Source: Lapidilactobacillus mulanensis (lineage in GTDB: Bacteria; Bacillota; Bacilli; Lactobacillales; Lactobacillaceae). Taken from it: DNA of 64,000 nt. The DNA lies in the NCBI RefSeq assembly GCF_003946215.1, contig NZ_RHOW01000009.1, positions 1 to 64,000 of the forward strand, written 5' to 3'. Positions 18,111-26,368 of this stretch are shown piece after piece (position 1 is the stretch's first letter; every line of letters starts with the position of its first letter). The notes under the pieces are model-generated. The model saw only the letters and a list, made by a program, of their open reading frames with translations. It did not search any database and was not told the origin of the DNA. The position numbers were made by a program, and so were the translations under genes.

Positions 18111-18558
18111 CGATCCCCCTAGTTTGCTTTCGTTCCTGATCATTGCGAAGTAAGAGATCGTCAACAATGTCTTGCAGGCTGATCTGCGCCATTTTCGCCT
18201 CAGCGGCTGCTTGAATCTCTGAATACGTAGATGCCAGTGTGTCTTGAATCAGGCGTCCCACCATGTAACGTGGATTCGTCTCTCGGTCCAAGTGTAACAA
18301 CTCTTGATTATCCTCGGTTGCCCGGTAAATTTCTAGCAATGTGATTGTGTTTGCGGGTCTAGCTAAATGCGGCGCGACACGTCCAGGTCGACTCACCAAT
18401 AATTCGGCTTTGACTAAACGTGACATTAATCGCCGCACCAAGCTAGGATTAGACTGAATGCTGTCAGCGATAGACTGGCTGGATAAGTCGCCATCCGCAT
18501 TGATCACCACGAAGACTAGAATATGAATTGCATCGCTTAACCGATGGGAATATTTCAA
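18091..18558 (-). CDS. Rrf2-family transcriptional regulator
   Basis: A 155-residue winged-helix regulator with the Rrf2 pattern: an N-terminal KYSHRLSDAIHIL helix, recognition region NPSLVRRLMSRLVKAELL and a wing. Iron-sulfur members use three cysteines after the wing, but this protein has no cysteine at all, so it cannot bind a cluster in the usual way. The TTG at 18558 is 7-8 nt from GGAGG and fits the family N-terminus; the ATG at 18573 lies upstream of that site. Its 3' end overlaps the osmoprotectant ATPase gene, so it probably controls this operon in response to another signal. Confidence 0.82.
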   Translation of the reverse strand: MKYSHRLSDAIHILVFVVINADGDLSSQSIADSIQSNPSLVRRLMSRLVKAELLVSRPGRVAPHLARPANTITLLEIYRATEDNQELLHLDRETNPRYMVGRLIQDTLASTYSEIQAAAEAKMAQISLQDIVDDLLLRNDQERKQTRGIDDRDRI

Positions 18559-18724
18559 GCTGACCACCTCCATCTATCCACTGCGTGTCCGAATTGAACG
18601 ACCACTTTATACCGATCGATTGAAAACAACATCCGCTTGCAACCGCTGTTATTTAGAAAGTAACTGGTAATAAAAAGTGTAGCACTCACGGAAATCTCGG
18701 TCAATTCATACAACTTGGAAAACA

Positions 18725-18759
18725 CAAAAAACTAGGTGATCAAAATTTGACCACCTAGT
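18725..18759 (-). terminator. Terminator of fumC
   Basis: A 14-bp stem with one mismatch (18731-18744 with 18746-18759), followed on the minus strand by a T run (18730-18725). It lies just downstream of the fumarase stop. Confidence 0.88.
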
Positions 18760-18790
18760 CTTATTTTGTCATTCATATTGTTGGATCGGT

Positions 18791-20194
18791 TCAAAAATCA
18801 GGATCTTGATGCGACGATTGATCAATATTCGTCAGCTTCAACGGATCGGTCCATTGGTCAAATTGCGCTGCTGTCAACAGACCAGACTTCAGCGCCGCGG
18901 CCTTCAAAGTCGTATCGTCCCGCAAAGCCGCCTGGGCAATTTTTGCACTGGCTTCATAACCGATATGAGGCGATAAAGCGGTGACGGTCATCAAAGAACC
19001 GTCGACGGTCGCCCGCATGACTTCTTCGTTGGCCTGCAAGCCTTGAACCAATAAACGATCAAATTGAGCGATTCCACCAGTTAATAGGTCTGCCGATTCT
19101 AGAAATGTGGCAATCATCACTGGCTTATAAACGTTCATTTCGAAATTACCCTGACTATTCGCCACCCCAATGGTCACATCATTACCGAGCACTCGCGTCG
19201 CAATCATGGTCAGTGCCTCTGCTTGGGTCGGATTCACTTTACCCGGCATGATCGAGCTCCCCGGTTCATTGGCAGGTATCGTCAATTCGCCATACCCACC
19301 ACGCGGTCCACTGGCTAAGAAGCGGATATCATTGGCAATCTTCAATAAATCAGTAGCGAGCGTTTTAAGGGTGCTGTGCGCATTGGTCAATTCTGTGTGT
19401 GCAGATAAACCATGGAATTTATTTGTCATGTTCTGGAACGGAATTGCCAGTTCGCGTGCAAGCACGCTAATAATCTTGGCGGTCACATCCGGCGTCGTAT
19501 TCAATCCAGTGCCGACTGCGGTACCGCCAAGTGGCAAATCAAGTAATCTTTTCTGAGCACTTTTCAGCGTGCTGATGTCTGCCACTAAAGTTGCGCGCCA
19601 ACCAGAAATCTCCTGACCAAACGTTAAAGGTGTGGCGTCTTGCAAATGAGTTCGCCCTAATTTAACTGTGCGCTGATAACGCGTTTCTTTTTGTAACAAA
19701 TCAGTATTTAATTGCGCAATTGTGGAAATTGTCGCCGTCATCGCTTGGTAAGCCACCATGTTCATTGCGGTCGGAAAAGTATCGTTGGAACTCTGACTGG
19801 CATTAACATGGTCATTTGGCAGAATCGTCTGCGCAGAATGAGCGCTCGCTAAATGGGCGACCACTTCATTGACGTTCATATTCGTCTGCGTTCCCGAGCC
19901 CGTCTGATAAACACGCAGCGGAAATTGGGCGCGCAATTTTTGATCATCTAAGGCTAATAATTGTTGGCAGGCAGCCTGGATTGCCTGACCCACTGTCGGC
20001 GTAATCACGTCCATCTGGCTATTCACTTCGGCTGCGGCGGACTTCACCTGAATCAGTGCGCGAATCAACGCTAGCGGCATTAACGGACCCGTTGTGAAAT
20101 TGTGGCGAGACCGTTCAGTTTGTGGTCCCCACCAAACGCCGTCTGGAATCTGAACCTCACCTAACGAATCGTGTTCAACTCTCATCTCTGCCAT
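18791..20194 (-). CDS. fumC: Fumarate hydratase class II
   Basis: A 467-residue member of the aspartase/fumarase superfamily that interconverts fumarate and malate. Three superfamily blocks are visible: SGTQTNMNVNEV near residue 100, the GRTHLQDATPLTFGQE block with the catalytic His-Thr region, and GSSIMPGKVNPTQAE, the flexible SS loop signature. The length and the PDGVWWGPQTERS N-terminus fit class II fumarase rather than aspartase. In lactobacilli it feeds malate/fumarate/succinate interconversion. Two ATGs are possible (20194 and 20185); AAGGAG lies very close to the first and far from the second. It is transcribed alone and ends at a strong terminator. Confidence 0.93.
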   Translation of the reverse strand: MAEMRVEHDSLGEVQIPDGVWWGPQTERSRHNFTTGPLMPLALIRALIQVKSAAAEVNSQMDVITPTVGQAIQAACQQLLALDDQKLRAQFPLRVYQTGSGTQTNMNVNEVVAHLASAHSAQTILPNDHVNASQSSNDTFPTAMNMVAYQAMTATISTIAQLNTDLLQKETRYQRTVKLGRTHLQDATPLTFGQEISGWRATLVADISTLKSAQKRLLDLPLGGTAVGTGLNTTPDVTAKIISVLARELAIPFQNMTNKFHGLSAHTELTNAHSTLKTLATDLLKIANDIRFLASGPRGGYGELTIPANEPGSSIMPGKVNPTQAEALTMIATRVLGNDVTIGVANSQGNFEMNVYKPVMIATFLESADLLTGGIAQFDRLLVQGLQANEEVMRATVDGSLMTVTALSPHIGYEASAKIAQAALRDDTTLKAAALKSGLLTAAQFDQWTDPLKLTNIDQSSHQDPDF

Positions 20195-20320
20195 CTCTCC
20201 TTGAAAAAATTCAACTTGTTGTGACGCAACTTTAGTGTATCATTTCAAGCCAATTTAATGAACCGACAATCCTAGCAAAAAACAGAATGAGCCAATTTTA
20301 AAGTTAGTCCAGCAGTATTA

Positions 20321-21229
20321 TTATGATTTAACACCCTTTTTATTAGGCTGCGTAAATAAAAATTGCTCCAAACGATTGAGTACAATCACATTACGCCGCG
20401 TCAAAGCATTATGTTGCGAATCTGGCCCATACAAATGAACCTCGTGGTATTGTTGCGTTGCGCCGGTGAAAACGTGGCGTAACGCTTGAGCAGCCTTAAC
20501 ACTCACACGACCATCCGTATGATCAGGATGATTGAGATCACCATAAATATTTAATTCATTGATGTTCAACTGCTTCAATGGCGAGTCCGCGCGCTCGTAA
20601 TCACGCAAATCCGCGTCCATGCGCTGAACACGATAGCGGCCGGGATTATGTGTATAAATCCCGCGATTGCGGGCGGCGGGTTCCAACGGCGTCATCGGTG
20701 GCGCGATCGTCACTAATTTCTTAATTTGGGGCAGATTTTGATTTGCACCATAATGAGCTAAATAATAAATGACGGCATTATTTCCCCAAGAGTGACTGAC
20801 CGCATTGAAATGGCGAATCCCGTATTTTTGCCGTAATTGCGTTAACAGAATCTTCAGCCAGTTCGCGGCAATGTGATAATTAGGTTGCTTATTATCTTCG
20901 AAAATTACTTGGATCTCTGGGTGCCGCACTTGCGCATGCCATGCTCCAGTATAGTGGATCGTTCCGGTCGGCGAAATGTATGCCGTCAAGGTGCGGGTCG
21001 CAAATCCCTCGTGTTGCGACTCATCGATCAGATAATTCAACGACCCCAAGCCACCACCGAAACCATGGACAAAAATCGTCGGCGTCCGATAATGAACGGT
21101 ACTCTTAGGTTCCGTATCCGCCAAAACGACTTTATTAGAGCTCGACCACACCCGCTCGATCTGTGCGTGTTCGACCCCACCAACCAATAAAAAGACGACG
21201 AAGATGAATGCAGCAATAATTTTTTTCAT
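20321..21229 (-). CDS. Secreted or anchored alpha/beta hydrolase (DUF915)
   Basis: A 302-residue protein with an N-terminal hydrophobic signal/anchor (about 4-22) and a DUF915 alpha/beta hydrolase domain. The oxyanion region is FVHGFGGGLGS, the nucleophile elbow is VSHSWGN (central Ser), the acid is probably in the GDLNHPDHTDG stretch and the catalytic His in DSQHNAL. Enzymes of this family in lactic acid bacteria act on lipid or peptide esters outside the cell; the substrate here is not predictable. A ribosome binding site AGGTG precedes the ATG. It appears monocistronic. Confidence 0.82.
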   Translation of the reverse strand: MKKIIAAFIFVVFLLVGGVEHAQIERVWSSSNKVVLADTEPKSTVHYRTPTIFVHGFGGGLGSLNYLIDESQHEGFATRTLTAYISPTGTIHYTGAWHAQVRHPEIQVIFEDNKQPNYHIAANWLKILLTQLRQKYGIRHFNAVSHSWGNNAVIYYLAHYGANQNLPQIKKLVTIAPPMTPLEPAARNRGIYTHNPGRYRVQRMDADLRDYERADSPLKQLNINELNIYGDLNHPDHTDGRVSVKAAQALRHVFTGATQQYHEVHLYGPDSQHNALTRRNVIVLNRLEQFLFTQPNKKGVKS

Positions 21230-21421
21230 GAGTGCACCTCGGGTCCAACTAACAGCAACAAAAATCGGGAGTTAAAAACGTTCTTTCATTCAACTACATT
21301 ATAGCCATTCTCACTGAAAAATGCCCTATCAGTATTGTAAGGTTAAGATGTCAAACTCATTAATTGTAACCAAATTAAAAAGCCACACCCAATAATTCAG
21401 ATGTGACCCTCAAAATTCTTA

Positions 21422-21916
21422 TTAATTTAGGACAACTCGACCGATCCGACGCCCTCCAAGACACGGTCCGTATTGAATCTCCGGACGAGCTGACAACTCG
21501 ACGGAATTAGAGAAAGTAACGACAATCGTATCATCGAGTCCGGCCGCTTTAATTTTCCCTAGATTGGCGGTGACCAGTCGATGGCCGCCCTTGACCAACT
21601 GTCCATGTTTGACATGGATGCGAAACGGCTCGCCATTCAACTTATAGGTATCCAAGCCAAAATGAACAAGCACCTCTAACCCATTGTCCATCCGCATTCC
21701 CACGGCGTGTTGCGTCGTTGCGATCAGCGTCACGACCCCCGTAACTGGTGCAAAGATCACACCATCGGTCGGCTCTACCGCAAAGCCATCGCCCAAGGTT
21801 CGCTGCGAAAAAATCGGATCGGCCACCTTGATCAAGTCAACAATATCACCATCAGCGGGCGCACAAATCGACAAATCATTCCCCCGCTTCTTGGTGCCAA
21901 ACCCAAACAACCCCAC
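21422..21916 (-). CDS. Stand-alone PTS IIA component, glucose family
   Basis: A 164-residue IIA(Glc)-type protein. The active-site histidine lies in VLVHFGLDTYKLNGEPF, and TQHAVGMRMDNG holds the second conserved histidine. It takes the phosphoryl group from HPr and passes it to a IIB domain elsewhere; no IIB or IIC gene is present here. The start is GTG with GAGGGG 8 nt upstream, placed at the end of argR, so the two genes are probably cotranscribed. A link between sugar phosphotransfer and arginine regulation is only suggested by position. Confidence 0.85.
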   Translation of the reverse strand: MGLFGFGTKKRGNDLSICAPADGDIVDLIKVADPIFSQRTLGDGFAVEPTDGVIFAPVTGVVTLIATTQHAVGMRMDNGLEVLVHFGLDTYKLNGEPFRIHVKHGQLVKGGHRLVTANLGKIKAAGLDDTIVVTFSNSVELSARPEIQYGPCLGGRRIGRVVLN

Positions 21917-21933
21917 TTTAACTACCCCTCAAC

Positions 21934-22404
21934 TTATTGAAGACGCAAATGATCACTCAAAAAGCCGGCAACAGTCTGTGCTTGCGTGGCACTCTGACAG
22001 AAAGCCACAACCGTGTCATGACCGGCAATTGTGCCTAAAATATCCGTCGGCGGTGTATTACGCAAATCATCCAAAGCCGCCGCTAAAAAGTTACCATAGC
22101 TCGGGCTCGTATGAATAATGACCAAGAATTCAACAATATCGATCGACTTAGTCACTGTTTTTAACGCTGAAAATAGTCGAGCCTGAGCATCCCCGGTCGT
22201 CTCGGTCGAAAGTTTCAGATAACGAGACTTCCCATATTCATCGCGCATCTTAGTGATCTTCAACTCACGTAAATCACGAGATAACGTAGCCTGAGTCGTT
22301 TTCAACCCATATTCATGCAGATAGCCTTGCAGCTCTTCTTGCGTATGAACCAAATGCTCCTGGATAATCTTTGACAAAATTGCCTGACGTTCTTTTTTCT
22401 TCAT
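21934..22404 (-). CDS. argR: Arginine repressor ArgR
   Basis: A 156-residue ArgR/AhrC-type regulator. The N-terminal winged-helix part (about 1-70) contains TQATLSRDLRELKITKM, and the C-terminal oligomerisation and arginine-binding part contains GTIAGHDTVVAFC. It represses arginine biosynthesis and can activate catabolism when arginine is bound. The gene lies 8 nt downstream of argS, the usual arrangement in lactobacilli, and upstream of a PTS IIA gene. The start has a usable upstream AGGTGA. Confidence 0.92.
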   Translation of the reverse strand: MKKKERQAILSKIIQEHLVHTQEELQGYLHEYGLKTTQATLSRDLRELKITKMRDEYGKSRYLKLSTETTGDAQARLFSALKTVTKSIDIVEFLVIIHTSPSYGNFLAAALDDLRNTPPTDILGTIAGHDTVVAFCQSATQAQTVAGFLSDHLRLQ

Positions 22405-22412
22405 GACTTCAC

Positions 22413-24104
22413 CTACATCTCATCTGGTGCTTGCACACCTAATAATGCTAATGATTGTTGCAATACTTGGCTCGTTGCTTTAACGAGTGCTAAACGCGCG
22501 TTCAATTGATCGTCTTCGACCAGAATCTTAGAATTAGCATAATACTTGTTAAATGTCTTCGCTAAACGTAACGCATATTTTGCAATCACGGAAGGTTCAT
22601 ACTCATTAGCCGCACGCAGAACCATCGCGGGAAAATCAGCCAAATACTTGATTGTGTCCCAGGCGTTAGGATCTGCCAAATTCAAGACATCGTCCAGGTT
22701 AACTTCACGTTTTGCCTTGCGTAAAATACTCTGAGCACGGGCATTCGAATATTGTACATAAGGCCCAGTTTCACCTTCAAAACGAACCACTTCGCCTAAA
22801 CTGAAATCAAAACTATCTAAGCGATCATTCTTTAAATCGTGGAAGATAACGGCGCCGACGCCGACTTGATGAGCAACTTGATCCGCATGAGCAAGATCAG
22901 GATTTTTAGCGGCGATTTGTTGCTTAGCTAAATCAACGGCCTCATCCAAAACCTTATCTAGCAAGACGACGTTACCCTTACGAGTGGACAACTTTTTGCC
23001 ATCCTTGGTGATTAATCCGAATGGCACATGAATAATATCATCTGACCAGTCATCACCCATTTTCTTCAAAACGGCTTTCAACTGCTTGAAATGTTCGGTC
23101 TGTTCACTACCGACCACATATAATGACTTCGCAAAATGGAACTTGTTATAACGATCGGTGGCCGCTGCCAGGTCACGCGTAATGTATAACGTGGCACCGT
23201 CGGAACGCTTGATCAATGCCGGCGTTAAATTCTCGTCAGTCAAATCAACAATTTGTGCGCCACGACTCTCTTGTAGCAAATTCTTGGCCTTCAATTCATC
23301 GACAACTGGATCCATCTTGTCATTATAATAAGCTTCACCATTGAACGAATCGAATTCGATGCCAAGGCGATCATAGATCTTCTGGAATTCTGCCAGCGAC
23401 AAACCACGGAACCATTCCCATAGATGCGTTGCTTCAGGATCGCCATCTTCTAGCTTCTTGAACCAAGCACGACCTTCGTCATCGAGCTCAGGATCTTTTT
23501 CAGCGGCTTCATGGAAATGAACATAATATTTCAACAAATTACCAATGGGATCTTCTTTAATTTCCGCCTCACTACCCCATTTGTGATAGCCGACGATCAA
23601 CTTACCGAATTGCGTGCCCCAATCACCTAAATAATTGATCTTGATGGGTTGGTAACCAATTTTTTTGTAAATATTGGCCAACGCATTACCAATGACGGTA
23701 GAACGTAAATGCCCCATGGACATCGGTTTGGCAATGTTAGGCGAAGACATATCGATCGGTACATTACCAGCCTGACCAACCTGGGAATCGCCATATTGGT
23801 CGCCACTCGTCAAAATCGTTTGCAAGGTTGCTTCAGCAAAATTACCTTTGTTCAAAAAGAAATTAACGTAAGCACCAGTCGCTTCGATTTTTTCATAAGG
23901 TTCATGATCAAGCTGTTCAACTAATTCCTGAGCGATTTTTTGGGGTGCCTGATGACGTGATTTAGCCAAGATAAAGGTTGGAAATGCATAATCACCTAAT
24001 TTTGACGATTTGGGAACTTCAAGTAAATTTTTAATTTCAGTGTTATTTAACTCGTCTGCCAAAACGGCACTCAAGCTATTGACGATCGTTGTTTTAATAT
24101 CCAT
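22413..24104 (-). CDS. argS: Arginyl-tRNA synthetase
   Basis: A 563-residue class I synthetase that charges tRNA-Arg. It has the N-terminal Arg-S additional domain (about 1-85), the HIGH-like motif SMGHLRSTVIGN, the KMSKS-equivalent KLSTRKGN and a C-terminal DALR anticodon-binding domain (RAANEYEPSVIAKYALRLAKT). The ATG at 24104 has GGAGG 5 nt upstream. It is the first gene of argS-argR-IIA and is preceded by a T-box-like leader, suggesting control by uncharged tRNA. Confidence 0.95.
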   Translation of the reverse strand: MDIKTTIVNSLSAVLADELNNTEIKNLLEVPKSSKLGDYAFPTFILAKSRHQAPQKIAQELVEQLDHEPYEKIEATGAYVNFFLNKGNFAEATLQTILTSGDQYGDSQVGQAGNVPIDMSSPNIAKPMSMGHLRSTVIGNALANIYKKIGYQPIKINYLGDWGTQFGKLIVGYHKWGSEAEIKEDPIGNLLKYYVHFHEAAEKDPELDDEGRAWFKKLEDGDPEATHLWEWFRGLSLAEFQKIYDRLGIEFDSFNGEAYYNDKMDPVVDELKAKNLLQESRGAQIVDLTDENLTPALIKRSDGATLYITRDLAAATDRYNKFHFAKSLYVVGSEQTEHFKQLKAVLKKMGDDWSDDIIHVPFGLITKDGKKLSTRKGNVVLLDKVLDEAVDLAKQQIAAKNPDLAHADQVAHQVGVGAVIFHDLKNDRLDSFDFSLGEVVRFEGETGPYVQYSNARAQSILRKAKREVNLDDVLNLADPNAWDTIKYLADFPAMVLRAANEYEPSVIAKYALRLAKTFNKYYANSKILVEDDQLNARLALVKATSQVLQQSLALLGVQAPDEM

Positions 24105-24117
24105 GTCATCCTCCATT

Positions 24118-24300
24118 TTGCCAAAGAAAAACCGCCCCTACATACAAAAGAGACGGGAATTCCGCGGTACTACATTACTAACCAAATCGAATACTTAAAG
24201 TAAATATTCAAGTGTCAACGATTGGCTGCGCCGAAATCTTGGGTTATCTAGGCTTTGTATCGGTTCTAGGTTGATTAGTCGGCCACAAAATTCCCATTAC
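24118..24300 (-). promoter_or_regulatory. T-box-like leader of argS
   Basis: Upstream of argS the minus strand carries GTAGTACCGCGG (24165-24176 region), followed by a hairpin of CCGTCTC with GGGGCGG and a T run, the order of antiterminator and terminator in T-box leaders. The conserved 14-nt T-box is matched except that the UGGN bulge that pairs with the tRNA CCA end reads UAGU. The preceding 120 nt can fold, but I could not place the specifier codon. A TATACT box lies at 24329-24324. Confidence 0.55.
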
Positions 24301-24419
24301 CATAGCAAATTAATTTATACATTTAGTATACAGTCTTTGTAGCAGAAATGCCACGGAAAACTTATAAAATTTGTGACGGGAAAGTCGGGGCTTTGATTGG
24401 GAATATTTTGTTTGGTTCC

Positions 24420-24618
24420 GGCGAAATTTGTGGTGGGAGCTGGGAAGCTGCTGTGGGGACGGCTCCAAGCTTTTGGAAATTCGCCAAAAGTTTTCCGCCT
24501 GAAATATGAGCTCTTCCAAAATCGGGAAGAGCTCATATTTCCCCTTTCTGTAAATTCGCAAAGATCGCTCATTAACAGAAATATCACTGCAGTCCCAGTT
24601 CCCACCATAAATTTCGCC
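24420..24618 (+). repeat. Structured intergenic repeat, copy 2
   Basis: A 199-nt unit. Outer arms 24420-24445 and 24593-24618 pair almost perfectly. Hairpin A is CTTTTGG/CCAAAAG (24470-24490), hairpin B is a perfect 16-bp stem (24502-24517 with 24525-24540) and hairpin C (24549-24577) has the same arms as in copies 1 and 3. All three loops are 7 nt (AAATTCG, AAAATCG, AAAGATC). The linkers CTGTGGGGACGGCT and TTTCCGCCT recur in copy 3. Orientation was assigned from hairpin C. Confidence 0.8.
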
Positions 24619-24727
24619 TATTCTATTCGGAAGAGCTCGATATGTTTAACGTCACGTATTTAATTTATCTTTCTAAATTTCTAACGCGCAAAATGAAAAT
24701 CGGCAATCTAGACACACGACAAATATA

Positions 24728-24794
24728 AAAATAGGCGCAGATTAGTCTGAAAAGCTGTAACAATAGCTTTTTGACTGTATCTTGCACCTATTTT
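24728..24794. repeat. Long imperfect hairpin of 67 nt
   Basis: Arms starting AAAATAGG (24728-24735) and ending CCTATTTT (24787-24794) pair over almost 30 positions with small symmetric mismatches around an 8-nt loop. The central stem is AAAAGCT/AGCTTTT. It has no T run of its own and lies between two structured repeats. It may be a small mobile repeat, a processing hairpin or an RNA gene; nothing further is visible. Confidence 0.55.
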
Positions 24795-24932
24795 AAAATT
24801 GGTCGTATGTTATTTTGCTCAGATTTGAAATTCATCACATTTTTTATTTTGTAATTCAGAGTAACGGCTACATTGTAAATCAACTTCCAGGAACCCTGTT
24901 ATTCATTTCCTAAGCTAAACAAATTAAGTTTA

Positions 24933-25133
24933 GGTCGAAAGTGCTGGGGCAGGCAGTCATGGCAGTGACAACCATGTTGGCGGGCCGTTTTTGCCCGCCT
25001 TACATGGTGGATTGATTCGAGATTTTGCGGTCTTTGCAAAAGCTCAAATCGAAGCTCGGAGCTTTTCCCGCACTTGGAAAAGCGGAGAGCGGTCCCACAA
25101 GCCAACGTACTGCCGGCCCCAGCACTTTCGACC
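24933..25133 (-). repeat. Structured intergenic repeat, copy 4 (inverted)
   Basis: A 201-nt unit in the opposite orientation to copy 2. Outer arms 24933-24957 and 25109-25133 pair over 25 bp with one mismatch. On the minus strand the order is hairpin A (25082-25062, CTTTTCC/GGAAAAG), hairpin B (25050-25014) and hairpin C (25008-24971), each with a 7-nt loop (AAGTGCG, AAAGACC, AAAAACG). Hairpin C keeps the TGTAA/AACA base but has a GC-rich stem instead of the AT-rich one of other copies. The flank to 24835 matches the flank downstream of copy 3, including a CCTAAAC/GTTTAG hairpin. Confidence 0.8.
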
Positions 25134-25156
25134 GAAGGTAGATAATTTTTTAAGAA

Positions 25157-26275
25157 TCATTCAAACAAAGGCAAATCAATATTCTCAAACGAGCGCGGAT
25201 CCAATTCTGTCACCGTTATCCCCAACAATCGAATGCCATTACTCAGATTTCCATGCGTCAGCCACAATTGCCAAGCAATTTGGAAAATTTGTTCCGCACT
25301 GACCACATATTGATCAAACGACTGCCGTTTCGTGGTGGTTTCGAATAAACTGTTGCGCATTTTAAGCACGATGACGCGCCCATGCATCTGCTGCTTCGCT
25401 AACGCTGCCGCAACTTGCTCGCTGATCGTGCGCAGTTCTCGTTCAACACGCTCGTTGACTTCGATCGGCGGATTATAAGTCCGCTCTTTGCCGATCGATC
25501 GGCGCTCACGTCGCTCCTGCACAGGGCTGTCATCGACACCACGCGCGTGTTTGTACATCACGAAACCCATTTTGTTGAATTTCGCGATCAGTTCCATTTG
25601 CGGGATCTTCAACAAATCCCCGCCTGTATAGACTTGCATCTCGTGTAAAACTTCTTGGGTTTTCTTGCCGACGCCAAAGAATTTATCGATCGGTAAATCT
25701 TGCAAGAAAGCCTGGGCCTGTTCTGGACGAATAATCGTGCGTCCCACTGGTTTGTTGTGATCAGAGGCAACTTTAGCAAGAAATTTATTATACGAAATCC
25801 CTAGCGAACAAGTTAAGTGCGTCGTTTGAATAATTTGTTGCTGGATCCGCATGGCAATTTTGATGGTGTTTGTTTCGTGCCATTTGTTCTCAGTCACATC
25901 TAGGAAAGCTTCATCTAGCGAAATCGGTTCAATTATATCCGTCACCTGATGAAAAATCTGGTGGATCTGCGCCGAAACGCTGCGATACAATTCAAAATGT
26001 GGTGGGACAAAGACAACTTTATCTCTGGGAATCAGCTTCAAGGCCTGGGCCGCGGGCATCGCCGAATGGACGCCATATTGCCGAGCCACATAATTAGCGG
26101 TGGTAACAACGCCGTGTCCGTGATTTTCGCGCGGATCCGCCGAGATCACCACCGCACGCGTTTTAAGTTCAGGATGTTCGCGGATTTCGACCGACGCATA
26201 AAAAGCATCCATGTCGACATGGATAATTTTGCGCTCGGTATGATATTGTAATGGAATTTCCAGCCATTCTGCCAT
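25157..26275 (-). CDS. dinB: DNA polymerase IV (Y family)
   Basis: A 372-residue translesion polymerase. The catalytic carboxylates are in HVDMDAFYASVE (Asp21) and PISLDEAFLD (Asp121, Glu122). The helix-hairpin-helix GVGKKTQEVLHEM and a little-finger domain with RSIGKERTY follow. The length matches DinB. It lacks an obvious C-terminal clamp-binding extension beyond IDLPLFE, which itself resembles a beta-clamp motif (QxxLPLF-like). The ATG at 26275 has AGGG 8 nt upstream; the open frame extends to 26317 without a better site. It is involved in damage-tolerant, mutagenic synthesis. Confidence 0.92.
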   Translation of the reverse strand: MAEWLEIPLQYHTERKIIHVDMDAFYASVEIREHPELKTRAVVISADPRENHGHGVVTTANYVARQYGVHSAMPAAQALKLIPRDKVVFVPPHFELYRSVSAQIHQIFHQVTDIIEPISLDEAFLDVTENKWHETNTIKIAMRIQQQIIQTTHLTCSLGISYNKFLAKVASDHNKPVGRTIIRPEQAQAFLQDLPIDKFFGVGKKTQEVLHEMQVYTGGDLLKIPQMELIAKFNKMGFVMYKHARGVDDSPVQERRERRSIGKERTYNPPIEVNERVERELRTISEQVAAALAKQQMHGRVIVLKMRNSLFETTTKRQSFDQYVVSAEQIFQIAWQLWLTHGNLSNGIRLLGITVTELDPRSFENIDLPLFE

Positions 26276-26368
26276 CGAAACATCCCTCCCTGAAAAAAGC
26301 CATGGACTCGACCACATTTGTGTAGTTCGAGCTCACAGCTTCAAAATATAATCAGTCATTCACTTAAA

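Noticed and set aside
24310-24663. Overlapping frames of 83-97 codons on both strands
   Set aside because: They follow the inverted repeat arms of copy 2 and encode mirror-like low-complexity sequence; no family resemblance and no start signal.
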